Shown here piece by piece: positions 12,501 through 22,442 of a DNA stretch of 64,000 nt (positions are counted from its first letter, which is position 1; each line of letters begins with the position of its first letter). The position numbers and the translations under genes are program-made. This DNA is from Sipunculus nudus (Eukaryota > Annelida > Sipuncula > Golfingiida > Sipunculidae): contig CM049319.1 in the NCBI GenBank assembly GCA_026874595.1, forward strand, positions 58,662,917 to 58,726,916, given 5' to 3'. Below the pieces are notes generated by a model. The model saw nothing but the letters and a program-made list of their open reading frames with translations. It did not search any database and was not told where the DNA came from.

Positions 12501-15500
12501 TTTTCACCCAATAGGAATACACACAATGCAATCGTCAGCTTTCAATACAGTCTGTATACTGACTTGCCTGAGGACAGTTATCCCCCACTGTCTGCATATT
12601 TTCTGTATTGCGTGCCGCACGAGCTTGCCCCTCATAGCTATGTTTGTTTATACGCGCGCTAAGCCAATCAGAATTCTTCTACCAGTTCTGCAGATTTTTT
12701 TAAAATGCAGAGCCAATCAGATTTTACTTTATCCAGCGCAAACTGACTGGGTGTGGCAAAACCTGAAGAATCCTGCTATTTCACACAGCGTGTGAGTGGA
12801 AGGTCACTGGGCAAGGAGGTCACGCCCTGTGTTCAGAGCATAGATGATAGCATGATACACAGCTTTGAAAAAATAGATATTGAAGCATTATGTCATATAC
12901 CGTGAACATGTGTTATAAGATCACCTGTGGGACTGTCCAAATGTGGTCCTTCATTCAGAGGTGGTCTTATATTACAGATCAGTTATAACCAATGTGTTTG
13001 TTTTTGGTTCATTCAAGGTTAGTCTTTATAGACAGGCTGTCTTAATAGATAGGTGGTCTTTCAGACAGGTTTTACTGTAGTCCATCAATGTGTTAATGGA
13101 TCGATTCCTGCAGTGACTGAAATGGGTCGCATGCTTTTTGTTACAGAGTATAGTATTTTGAAAGACCTTTGTACCAAGTAACAAACTGCCAATCACACTG
13201 CTTGTTTTTTTAGAAGCCTGGGGAGCACTTTTGTCTTCTTTATGAAGTTCTGTCAACTTATACTATCCTATTTCTTTACACCTACAATCTAAACATCAAA
13301 AAGATCCCCTAACAAAGCTGGTTAACATCTCTGGCCCTTTTGTGACAAAAATCACCTGGTTGTAGAGTAAACCATAGTTACCGTACACCTTAATGCAGAT
13401 CTAAAGCATAATTTAAGACTTAGCAGGCAGAGTGATCAATGCGGTTTCATTATACAAATTAATGTATTTCTGCCATGACAAGTATTGGTTATCTATACTT
13501 ACCCAGGATTTTTTGTAGATCTACTTCTGCAGGTACACTAAGGACAGTCTGACAGGCAACTGCAATAAACAAAAAAAAATTTTTATGTAACAAATTTTTA
13601 TAATTCAACAAACGTCTTTTACAAACTGTTAATACAATCACACATCAGAAGGAAAATTAAATTGAAATTGTGCATGAAATAAATATCTTACAATATTAAT
13701 TAATTATTTTACTGATGAAACTGTATGCAGAGTATGCAAATATGATTTAAAATGCTTTGAAACCATGAAAAAATCTGCATACTTCTTTCACTGTTGTCTC
13801 CCTGAGAATCATTTAGGGTTTTAAAAAGTGTCACAAGTTAAAAATGACACTCAAATTGGTTTGGCATAACCAGCTGTGATATCAGATAAAGAGAGGAAAT
13901 GAGGATACCATGTTTTTGTGGTAATGTTAAACACTGACCACAGCACATGAATACTGATATGTAAATTCCCATGTACCTTCCTGCTTGCTGGGTTTTGGTG
14001 GAGATCTGGAGGGAGTGACTTCGGAAGCCGGTATTTTTGCTGGTGCCCTGAAAACCATTGGGCTGTCTTCTTCACATTCATGGTCTGAAAAAGTCCATAA
14101 ACATTAGTAAAATATAGGTTCTATAAAAGACATCACTATCATAAATAATGTCCATTAATTTTAGAATGGAGATTCAACTGTCAAATAGTTAAACATTTCA
14201 CTTCAGTGGATTCTCTACATCAGGGTTCATCCTGCCTGAATAACTTATCATTGTTCAAAGTTACATGGAGACATTTTTTAAAATTGATACATCATTTTCT
14301 CAAGTATTACAAAATACAAAAGAATGTTAGCACTAATAAAAAAACATCACTTAGCAAGACTTAAGGGAGATAATTATCAGGGTTCAATTTTACCACCAGC
14401 ATAGTAGAATTATCCAGTTGTTTTTCAGGTTTTGCCAGTAGAAAATTCTGGAACTAGTTTTGGTACAATTCTGGTACAAGTTTAGCTTGTTACTTCACAA
14501 CCAGACCTGCATTATATTAATTTGTACAGTTCAGACACAAAGGATATAAACTTTAGGCTAGGCAATGACCAACTGAGAGTTATTCTGGTGTTTAAAAAAA
14601 AGGCACAGATGTATTACAATAATTTACTAAGTTCTGACTAATCAGCCAATCAGCTATAGATACTGGGAAGTCACACTGACACTGTTTTTCGTAAAATATT
14701 TGGAAGAAAACTGCATATTGAAATTGTTAGTATAAGAGTTACCACAAGCAGGAATGAGCTCTTGGCAGAATTAATGATTTTCTAACCCTAAATTATATTT
14801 TTGCTGCTTTGAGACTGCTCCCATTGCACTCTACATAAACGGAGAAGGGTTTAATACACAGCTTATACTAAATGCTTATACAAAAGGCACTCTCTTTAAA
14901 ACTCATTCTTTACATACCTGAGTTAGCTAGATCTGTCAGCTTGGACCTACTCTTTGTTATGCCGTCTGATAAGGGTGAAGGTGCTATCACGCTCTGAGAA
15001 AAAAATGCATCAATCGCTCGCTGTGCTTTCTCCTCAGTCTCCTTGTCATGCCTGGAATAAAAAATTCTTGTATGTTAATTTTTAACCAAATATAAAAACA
15101 ATAAGAACAATTCATGTGATTTTCATTTATACTGATTTTGTAATTTGTGCACAAACAGCTTATCATTAAGATTCTTAATGCACATGGTTACATATCAGAC
15201 ACTTAACATGTGTTACATATCAGTCCATAAGAAAACATACCAATGTCTGTGTAGCAAAAGAATTTGACACAAAATTTAACTGATTTATAATACATTTCTC
15301 TATAAAATATAAATTACTTCTTCTTTTAGGAGAATTCCATAGCACGGGTGTTATGTGGCACAGTCAACTGAATGAGAAGTATAGCCACATGATATAAATG
15401 TTATCTTATCCTGACATTTTTGTCAGTAATAGGTACCTGATAAAACTTACATTATACCAGGGATGTCGTTCTGATGAGGCATCTCATCCAGATCAGCTGG

Positions 15501-16469
15501 ATACAGGATGGCTTTCTGTTCTATGGACCACAGGAATTCCTTTGGTGACTGTAAATGACATTAGTTGTTGAATAAGCAGATATACACAATAAACTACATA
15601 CAGGTAACAAAAAGTTTTTATTTAGTTATGTCATATGATTTTATTAACAATGATGTATTTTTCTCTTGACTTGTGCCCCCTTTAACAAGGAAAATCCAAA
15701 ACTGCTTTCATAGCAAATTAACATTTCAAAACGGAAGTCAGATGCTTTATTTTCATTTTGAAAATCAGCCTAATTTTTTTAAATGAAGAGGTTTAGTACA
15801 TATGAGTATAAACATTCTGTCAATGAAATTAAGGTAAAGTTCAGTAGAAATTATTTCACCAACATGGCATGAAGGTTAAAAACAATTATTATAAGTTAAA
15901 AAATATATTATTATAAGACTAACCTTTTCTGAGCTCCCTGGTGTGCTGGTTATTGCAAACATCCCTGGACTAAAGACTGGTCGGTGAAGACGGTCTAGCA
16001 GATCTTCCTCAAATGGGTTGTGCACAGCTGGTGAGCCAGAATTCTGGGGTGTCCAGGAATTCCTCATCTGTGGTGTAGACTGATGACCAGGTACTACTCC
16101 CATTTGGCTTTTTGGTGTATTTTGTCTGTGTAACGGTGTACCGTAAACAGGACTATATCCCCTAGGTGTGCAGCCTCTTGGCGTGTATCGTTGGACTCTT
16201 GCAGTAGGAGTTTTATACTGATGGCTGCTTAAAGGCTTTCCTGGAGTGTAATACTGTTTGCCTGGAGTAGAGTGTATATGGGGATTATTGAACGACATTG
16301 GTGTTGCTGGCATTTTCCTGAGTGGACTGCTCGTGTTAGGAAGGATTAATTGGAATTTTCCTGGGGTGTTGTTATTTGGGTGATTTGCACTGGGCATGTT
16401 GTGCTGGCCTTGTGGGCCATCGGCCAGTTCTGGCTGGTCACAGGCAGTGGCGCCATCTGGGTTTGGCAT
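8820..16469 (-). CDS. bora: Protein aurora borealis (Bora), ten coding exons, 746 aa
   Basis: Bora is a disordered cofactor that, after Cdk phosphorylation, lets Aurora A activate Plk1 at mitotic entry (family knowledge). Coding exons in transcript order: 16469-15924, 15548-15451, 15051-14918, 14084-13977, 13559-13503, 12195-12081, 11449-11329, 11076-10938, 10244-10071, 9568-8820. All introns are GT-AG, phases agree at each junction, and the total is 2241 nt including the TGA. Recalled Bora landmarks appear in order: NPFE at 151, FLWSIEQKAI near 187, the AIDAFFSQSVIAPSP block at about 228-242, CQTVLSVP near 298, LSNSSLRRKLFF near 330, SPVKC near 373 and FSSSPI near 396. The ATG at 16469 is the first in the exon; the frame stays open back to the acceptor at 16498, so a longer N-terminus from an upstream exon is not excluded. 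The protein is longer than human Bora (about 559 aa), mainly from about 150 residues before NPFE and a long last exon. Confidence 0.95.
10071..10244 (-). CDS. bora: bora exon, basic/cysteine-containing segment
   Basis: 174 nt in phase 1-1, AG acceptor at 10246-10245, GTAGGT donor. It encodes residues 440-497, including SMRTPVCRLFQCTPSTGRSI. It may correspond to the SPIKNW...YRTS region of vertebrates, but resemblance is weak. Placement rests on phase and splice sites. Confidence 0.88.
10938..11076 (-). CDS. bora: bora exon, FSSSPI motif
   Basis: 139 nt. It encodes residues 394-439: NQFSSSPIAFGKGHMTPSLR and then a Ser/Pro-rich stretch ending in SASKSLK. The QFSSSPI segment matches human Bora GQFSSSPIQ. 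The donor is GTATGG. Confidence 0.93.
11329..11449 (-). CDS. bora: bora exon, ISPVKC motif
   Basis: 121 nt from an AG at 11451-11450 to a GTAAGT donor. It encodes residues 353-393 with ISPPISPVKCATP, corresponding to SIDLSPVKCRSP in vertebrate Bora, a mid-protein proline-directed phosphorylation region (family knowledge). Confidence 0.94.
12081..12195 (-). CDS. bora: bora exon, LSNSSLRRKLFF motif
   Basis: 115 nt. It encodes residues 315-352, including SELSNSSLRRKLFFQGE, matching LSSSSLRRKLFLDG of human Bora, and leaves two bases of Arg353 before a GTATGT donor. The intron just upstream in the transcript (12196-13502) holds a dispersed repeat at about 12290-12850. Confidence 0.95.
12290..12850 (+). 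repeat. Dispersed repeat in a bora intron
   Basis: GC-richer than its surroundings and similar, in reverse complement, to 46330-46970. Shared landmarks are GCTATGCT(C/A)AACTATTCGCT, the CTGTGGAATTCCC-like segment, ATCCCCCACTGT, CCAATCAGATTTTACTT and the GTTCAGAGC(A/T)TA end. Open frames at 12397-12795 belong to the repeat and are not genes. Confidence 0.75.
13503..13559 (-). CDS. bora: bora small exon, CQTVLSVP motif
   Basis: Only 57 nt. It encodes VACQTVLSVPAEVDLQKIL, matching CQTLLSLPVDFNLENIL in human Bora, and ends at a GTAAGT donor. It is too short to stand out as an open reading frame. Confidence 0.94.
13977..14084 (-). CDS. bora: bora exon, linker
   Basis: 108 nt in phase 1-1 with an AG acceptor at 14086-14085 and a GTACAT donor. 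It encodes residues 260-295, acidic then Ser/Pro/Lys-rich (SEVTPSRSPPKPSKQE). This linker is poorly conserved; it is placed by splice signals and reading phase. Confidence 0.88.
14918..15051 (-). CDS. bora: bora exon, AIDAFFSQSVIAPSP motif
   Basis: 134 nt. It completes Met215 and encodes up to LANS plus one base of the next codon, ending at a GTATGT donor. The segment EEKAQRAIDAFFSQSVIAPSP matches the RQKAIEEFFTKDVIVPSP block of human Bora, one of the strongest identifiers of the family. Confidence 0.95.
15451..15548 (-). CDS. bora: bora exon, core motif FLWSIEQ
   Basis: 98 nt, entered in phase 0 after an AG at 15550-15549 and left after two bases of codon 215 at a GTAAGT donor. It encodes SPKEFLWSIEQKAILYPAD and onward, matching the KFRWSIDQLAVINPVEID segment of vertebrate Bora. 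This is the conserved N-terminal region involved in Aurora A/Plk1 activation (family knowledge). Confidence 0.95.
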
Positions 16470-16498
16470 GGTCAGATGGTACACCAATGAACCTTCAC
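15924..16498 (-). CDS. bora: bora exon with start codon; proline-rich N-terminal extension
   Basis: The acceptor AG is at 16500-16499 and the donor GT at 15923-15922. Translation begins at the ATG 16469-16467; 16498-16470 is probably 5' UTR. The exon encodes residues 1-182. Residues 35-143 carry many TP or SP dipeptides, including three TPGK copies (35, 68, 75) and two adjacent TPRG copies (96, 101), all potential proline-directed kinase sites. The conserved Bora core starts at NPFEEDLLDRLHRP (151). The N-terminal part has no counterpart I can recall in vertebrate Bora. Confidence 0.93.
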
Positions 16499-17652
16499 CT
16501 GCATTAACAGATGTTACATTGTTAGCACAGCATCAAATGTAAAATTTGTACACAATAACATGCATAAAAGCAAGCAATGGATAAGTGCAAACCGCACCAA
16601 CAAATATCTCACAAGGGTTACTGCATGTACATATAATTTAATAATGAACAGTGAACAAATACAACAATAGACATGCAATAAACATATGGCACAGATATTT
16701 TTGCCCATGGTTAACCTGGAAATCATGCATAAAAATATGTGAATCACTCAATGCATGTTGTGTACATATATTAGATGATATTTAGTTAAAAGATTTGTTA
16801 CATAGTCATGAATACAATAAAATTCTGTTTATATGCTGATAATGTGCATTACAAAGTTGAACACATGAAGTAATATTATTTACTAGAGACAAAACAAAAC
16901 AGTGATGTACTCATACTTTCAGCCTTTTCTAATACTTAAATAAATTAGCTTTAACTGAAATTTGGTGTGTAATTTCGTTTGCATTGTGTACACACAAAGA
17001 ACATATAATAAAGTCATTTTAAATGGCTTAAGAGAAATACATAAATGTACCACAATTTTATTCAAATTCGAATTTTGATTCAAATCAAAGAAATTTAAAT
17101 TACACACAAAAAAATAAAAATTGGAAAAACAGGTTGTACTGCTAACAATGTAAGGAGCAAAAATATAAAATAAAATAATTCATTTGTTACCTGCAGCTTT
17201 TTGATAAAAAATAAATCTTAAAGTATATATTATTTCCTGGAACCCTTTATATAGTTATATATATATATATATAATTATTTTTATTATTTTTATACATATA
17301 ATGATATATGATAACGTTCATGCAATCATTTAACTTATATATAATGATATTGATATGATATACACAGTGATTTTTACAAAGGCTTCACACAGAAGTATAT
17401 GAAAACTAATAATTTAACTTCCCAAAATATTTAGGAAAATTAACACCAGTTGAATCCATAAATTGCAAAAAAAAAAAAAAAACAAACGACGACGCGACTG
17501 CCCATATATATCGGCCATAACCACAGGCACCGCTAACTGAACCAAATTTAAAGGGCTGTCAAACTTCATTCAAATTTTGAAGTCTTGCCTCTAGATGGTT
17601 GAAACAAACACAATTAAGAAAGGAAACGTTATAATATAAAACGAGGACCAAC
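16499..17652 (-). other. bora: First intron of bora (predicted)
   Basis: AT-rich, with a short (TA)n near 17253-17274 and a poly-A run near 17466-17482. No coding sequence is recognised; short frames at 16514-16747 and 16919-17107 are unsupported. Confidence 0.45.
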
Positions 17653-17710
17653 CTCAAATAATTTCTGCCTCCTGTTTCCCTCTGTCGCTAGAGCACTGAG
17701 TGCATTAGCC
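17653..17710 (-). other. bora: Possible bora 5' untranslated exon
   Basis: The start-codon exon begins at a splice acceptor (16500-16499), so a non-coding first exon is expected upstream. On the minus strand a plausible donor, GAG then GTTGGT, ends an exon at 17653. The 5' end is not determined. The donor is weak and resembles the GTTGGT donor of mzt1 exon 1. Confidence 0.3.
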
Positions 17711-18016
17711 TCCGAGGTCAGGATTTATTTGCAAGGTTGGCCCAGAGTTTTGTCAGGGCATGTTCAAAATCGCAGACGACAGCTGTCAGCCAATCGCGGG
17801 AGCATTGGACCGCAGCCAACAAACAAGATTTAAATCCCTGCCCGGGCTTGGCGATTTTAGATAATTAGATCCCATTAATTAGCTATTTCTAGTGGATCGG
17901 ACTTGTAAATTATTCGTATAAGAATAGTTATATCAAATAATTTTAAATGTGCCGATACTATTTTGTATGTGTCTCCTAATTTATTCACTGCGGCCCGAAA
18001 CGTCAAAATTCCCAAT
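17654..18016. promoter_or_regulatory. Divergent bora/mzt1 promoter
   Basis: This interval separates the likely first exons of two head-to-head mitotic genes. It contains a CCAAT on the plus strand at 17790-17794, a CCAAT on the minus strand (ATTGG at 17804-17808) and a CHR-like TTTGAA on the minus strand (TTCAAA at 17763-17768). CCAAT boxes followed by a CHR are typical of G2/M genes controlled by NF-Y and the MuvB complex (family knowledge). The interval 17690-17860 is richer in G+C than its surroundings. No TATA box stands out. Start sites are not shown by sequence. Confidence 0.6.
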
Positions 18017-18024
18017 ATGGCGGG
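18014..18024 (+). promoter_or_regulatory. mzt1: YY1/TISU-like element over the mzt1 start codon
   Basis: AATATGGCGGG overlaps the predicted ATG (18017) and is close to the YY1 motif AAnATGGCGG and the TISU element found in genes with very short 5' UTRs. This suggests a short leader and a TATA-less promoter. It is inference from a short motif. Confidence 0.4.
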
Positions 18025-18068
18025 GAGCGGCAATAACAAACGTGAAAGTGCCCGGGAAACTATGGAAA
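18017..18068 (+). CDS. mzt1: mzt1 coding exon 1
   Basis: 52 nt: 17 codons from the ATG plus the first base of Thr18, followed by a GTTGGT donor. It encodes MAGSGNNKRESARETME. The exon is too short to be found by length. It is supported by exact phase with exon 2 and by similarity of the joined RETME-TLMEIS to human RETMDVLLEIS. Confidence 0.88.
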
Positions 18069-18929
18069 GTTGGTATATCCACGGATACTGCTTGCATGAT
18101 AGATTGTTTATTGGTTATGAAGTGTTGTATTATGTTAAATGATCCCGAAGGTGCAAACTGTAACTGATTTAACTGCAGAAATGTCCTGATAGCCAACACC
18201 AGGGCCATGCAGAGACTGACACTGCTCAGTGCAGTCTGCATCACCACCCCTCACTCGGTGCATAGTGACACAGATACACATACATAGTGATACTGGTACA
18301 GTGCTCCAGCTTTTGCTTCTGGAGTAGTACTGGTAAAATCACATTATAAGTGACTGAACATAAACTTGTTGGGTGGTGGCAGGGGGCCCTCGATTTGGGG
18401 GAATTCGGTATATTTCAGTCGCGGACAATATCAGCCACCTGCCTAAAATCGACCATATCTTCCGCCAGTACCCAGCTGGCAACCATTTTGGCCTCAACCC
18501 TGACGATGCAACTGCTGGGCCCTGACCCTAGCCAATCAACAAAAATCGGCCGCAACTTGGCCGGGGTCCCTCTTCGGCTGCCAGTGTACCTCATAACCAC
18601 AAACAAGGTCATATCATAATAAGAAAGAGTTATTCAACCAGAAATATGATGCACTTAATAAAAATATATATTTAATCAAAATATGATATAAGTCATATTA
18701 ATAAGACGCATGCATAGGTAAAAATCTCGAATGTCAACACACATACTTGCATTTAATAATATAGAACATTATTTTGTCCTGTAACTTTGTTAATTGTTAA
18801 CAAATTTATATGAAACAATAGCAAACCAGGTTTCTATTGCCGTGAAGTATTTTAAGCAAATCGTCTCAAGTTTTTTTTACAGGCACTATAAAAAAATTAT
18901 TATCAATAATCTCTTTCTCTCTCTCTTTC

Positions 18930-19000
<71 letters not shown>

Positions 19001-21517
19001 TTTCTTACTTGAATATATAGTTATATGTGTGTGTTTGTGTATATAATTGCTGCATTTCTAATGACTTGTGTACAAGGCCAAGCAGGTGCAGTAGTAACTG
19101 AGCCTGGTTAATGCTAGGATATAAAATGATAGGAAATGTGTGCTGCTGCCCTGCCATGCATTCCAAAATCAAAAATGAATTTGTACAAATGTACATACTT
19201 AGTTAAGTCTGGATTAAAGAATGAAGATGGTTACCTCCAACAAAATAATTAAAAAAAAAAATAAACAAGTCAAATTTCAGTGTTATATATTAATCTAACA
19301 TTTTGGTTCTAACTTTTCCATCCTCAGCCCTAATGGAGATATCAAAGCTGCTGAACACAGGACTGGATGCAGAGACCCTGGCTGTGTGTGTGAGACTCTG
19401 TGAGAGCGGGGTCAATCCCGAAGCTCTAGCAATGGTCATACAGGAGCTGTGGAGAGAGGCTGCAGCTGTCAGAGTGAGTAAATTTACATTCTTCAATTAT
19501 TTATATAATTATTTATAAACAGCACAGACCGATTGAGATAACATCTCTGGCATTATTGGTGATGTGATGATACACAGGTATGGATGTAGGTTAAAAGCCT
19601 GCAATATATATGTATTATATGTCTATACCCCCTTAGGTACACAGGTCAGATATTATAATTGCAGTGTTTGAAATTTATTTGCAAAAATTTCAGGGCATCA
19701 AGTAGGGCATATTTGCAGTGAAGAATAATCTGATTTCGGGTATGGACCAAATTCCTCTTGGTCAAAAGCCCCATTATTGAAAAGCTTGCCTTTCCTCAAT
19801 AGTGATGAGGCCATCATGAGGGCAATCCCCCCCCCCCCCTGCAAATTGGTTCAGTTCAATGCTATCCCAATCTGAAGTCCTAACAAAAATTAAATAGGTT
19901 AACTGGTTTGTCTGCTATAATACTGAATAATCTAAAGTTTAAGTATCCTCCAAATACCATAACTTTGAATAATTTGAAGTTTAAGCCCCCCCGCAATGCT
20001 TTTATCACCTAAATCTGCAATATATGTATTATTTGTTGAAAATCTTAAAATTAAAACCTAACATTCTTGAATTTAATTCCTTTGGGTGATCATTTATAAG
20101 AATGATACAAAAGTCTCCACCAACCTTGTTCATGCATGTTTAAGCTTTGGTATGAATCCTCTCAGGGAGGTCACTAATTAAATACCCATGAGGACAGGAT
20201 CTTTGGGGGTGAGGTGTGATACACCATGGCTGTGAGCTGGTTACTGGTGCTAGACTTCCCCTCATGGAATGAGTATGAACAGTGGGGTGAGTCTGTCATG
20301 GTATTGTCTTGTAATCAGCTCACTTGGCTCCAGAGCCTGCTAATCAGGAATTGGATCAACTCAGGCCAAGCTCAACCAGATGTGTGGCTTTTAGTTAGAT
20401 CTCTTAATGATCACAACAACACCAGACATGATATGTATGGCCTGGAGAGGACAGACTTGCTTTAATGAATACTGGGAACTCTTTGATGTTATAGTTATTG
20501 CACATCAGGAATAGCAATGGGAATTAACACTGAAACTGTGAACAGTACTAAACATCTAGCCAGTCGTGCATCTTTACAGCTGAGGAATTGGTGGTGATAG
20601 ACGCAGGTATCAAGTACTTGATATCAACATTACTGACCCTGTCAGTCTGAGAGGAGTCATCTTGGTTCATATGTCTGGGACATTTAATGAAGATTATCAT
20701 TGATAATATAAGGTTGATTTAATAAGCCAAGTGGCAAGAGAGATGGATTATAGATAATAATGGATGATTTGCAGGTTCAATTATTTGTTCATAGGTTTAG
20801 GCGTCCAAAGTTGTCAGTTGGTAAAATTGTTAAACATTGTACATTATATAGAAAGTTTAAAAAATCCTTTAACATGGAGGTTTGGTTCCATAAATAAAGA
20901 AGTTTTATATGTAAGCGAGCCTTAACTATTTACTGGCTAGTTAATCATAAAAAAGGTTTTAGTCCTTATATTATTTCAGTCAATTTAATATCAAATTATA
21001 AGAATGTCCAATACTTTTCTAAAATAAGTCTAACATTGTAAAATCTCTAATTAAAGAAAAATTGGCTTGTACCTGTAACATAACATCTCAGATAACAGTT
21101 GTTCTTATGCTCTCCAGAAATAATGATCATAACTTTATCATTAAGTGTTTCATTGCAATGTGTAATTGTGTATGCAGAAAAAGAGAATTGTAAGTGTTGG
21201 CATCACAATTTAAAAATTATATATATACTTCAAAGATGTACTAGGTCAAAACAAATACCTTATCAGTTACAATGGGCAATATTTAATGGTGAATGTGACA
21301 TAACTATTTGTTTCTGTGTCTGTTGATTTTTCATTTTCCTAGAACAAGCATTTGGCAAGCATTTAGATTATTTAAAATGTAAAAATACAGTCACTTAGAA
21401 TAAAGGAATCTGGTTTAATGTCATTATTTTCAGGTATATTAAATATCAATTGACTGTTCAATATTTTATTTTCTGTGATTACAGGCAGACAGCACAGTGG
21501 ATAAAGAATCGACATGA
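18017..21517 (+). CDS. mzt1: Mitotic-spindle organizing protein 1 (MOZART1), 76 aa
   Basis: MZT1 is a small helical subunit that binds GCP N-termini and activates or recruits the gamma-tubulin ring complex at microtubule-organising centres (family knowledge). Three coding exons, 18017-18068, 19328-19473 and 21485-21517, join in phase to 231 nt including the stop. The product begins MAGSGNNKRESARETMETLM, continues EISKLLNTGLDAETLAVCV and RLCESGVNPEALAMVIQEL, and ends WREAAAVRADSTVDKEST. This matches human MZT1 (82 aa) along the whole helical core; only the flexible N-terminus is shorter. The first donor GTTGGT is non-consensus, but the ETM|E-T-L-M junction restores a normal MZT1 N-terminus. 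The neighbour upstream is bora, divergently transcribed. Confidence 0.95.
18350..18610. other. GC-rich insert in mzt1 intron 1
   Basis: Markedly more GC-rich than the AT-rich intron around it. It contains GGCCCTCGATTTGGGGGAATT, a CCTGACCCTAGCC segment and AATCGGCCGCAACTTGGCCG. Both strands are open for about 65-89 codons, but no domain is recognisable. It is likely a relic of an insertion. Confidence 0.35.
18936..18999. repeat. (TA)n microsatellite
   Basis: About 31 TA units preceded by CTCTCTCT and GTGTGT, in mzt1 intron 1. Confidence 0.98.
19060..19202. repeat. Fragment of the SINE-like repeat seen at 42 kb
   Basis: The block from CAGGTGCAGTAG through TGTGTGCTGCTGC to GTACATACTTAGTTAA parallels 42067-42195 (CAGGTGCAGCAG, TGTGTGCTACTGC, GTACATACACTTAATAGTTAA). 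It is a truncated copy. Confidence 0.6.
19328..19473 (+). CDS. mzt1: mzt1 coding exon 2 (core helices)
   Basis: 146 nt from the acceptor TTTTCCATCCTCAG to a GTGAGT donor. It encodes TLMEISKLLNTGLDAETL through ELWREAAAVR, almost the entire conserved MOZART1 fold. If the second intron is retained, translation continues for about 14 residues (VSKFTFFNYL and onward) to a stop at 19516-19518, a possible alternative C-terminus. Confidence 0.97.
19474..21484 (+). other. mzt1: mzt1 intron 2
   Basis: About 2.0 kb with a poly-C run at 19830-19841. No additional exon recognised. Confidence 0.6.
21485..21517 (+). CDS. mzt1: mzt1 terminal coding exon
   Basis: Acceptor TGTGATTACAG, then ten codons ADSTVDKEST and TGA, in phase with exon 2. 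It corresponds to the short AAENMTS tail of human MZT1. The 3' UTR follows, with AATAAA at 22226-22231 and 22437-22442. Confidence 0.85.
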   Translation, partial: ADSTVDKEST

Positions 21518-22436
21518 CATCGCTCTGTCAGCTAGAGCAACATGACTGTGTTCAAGGACAGAAGTATATCTCATGACCCCACACTATTAAATGGGAATAT
21601 ATTAATTACAAGCATGTGTTACCCATAAATACATAGCAATGATGTTATGTACTGTATAGGAGTAAAGTGGACAAGATGCCAGAATGTGATAAAGTGCCTT
21701 TAAATGTATTTAGGAGTCAACCCACTTGATGGGGTCAGGCCTACTTGTGAGCCTTGGGAACTGATATGGAACATAGGCATGTGACAGTGTCTTTGAGACT
21801 ATTATTGTACCAATTAATTGGTTTATTCAATGATTGGTAGTTTTCTTTCATAATTGATTAAATGGGTTGAATTTTTGGATGATTGATCACAATTATGTAT
21901 GCAAATCCAAAGTAGTCCTGTTATCTGGAAAAACTTTCTAATTTTGTCAGAGATACAAGAAAGATTGAGTACAATGTTTGCAAACCTTGTGGAACCCTCT
22001 CATTACTATGGCTTTTCAGCGTGAAGTAGAAGTCAAATTTAATTCGCTAGGTGAACAATCTAGCTATCATTTGGTATAAATATTTTGTATTTTTCACAGT
22101 CATTTAGAAAGTACATGAAATAATTCATTAATAATTGATTATCTGTCATATTTGTCTTTTGATCTTTTAATCTTGAATATGATTTAACTTGCAATTTCTA
22201 CCACTATTTGTTAGCCTCACTTTTAAATAAAGAAAAATGAACAAGCAGGGAAAAAAACAAAATGGATCACCACAGTCAGAACTATGCCACGTATCAAATC
22301 AAAATGACATTATTATACTTCATTATAAATAGTCCTTTGTAAACACTTGTATTTATATGTGTACAGTATTTGATCTATTACAATTTTACCTACGTACACC
22401 TTGCCCAGGTTGTTTTATGTTATATTATTTAATATG

Positions 22437-22442
22437 AATAAA
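22437..22442 (+). terminator. mzt1: Candidate mzt1 polyadenylation signal (AATAAA)
   Basis: AATAAA about 920 nt after the mzt1 stop. An earlier AATAAA at 22226-22231 is an alternative. Neither can be chosen without transcript ends. Confidence 0.45.

Noticed and set aside
12397-12795. 132-codon plus-strand open frame in a bora intron
   Set aside because: It lies inside a dispersed repeat whose other copy (46.3-46.9 kb) does not keep the frame.
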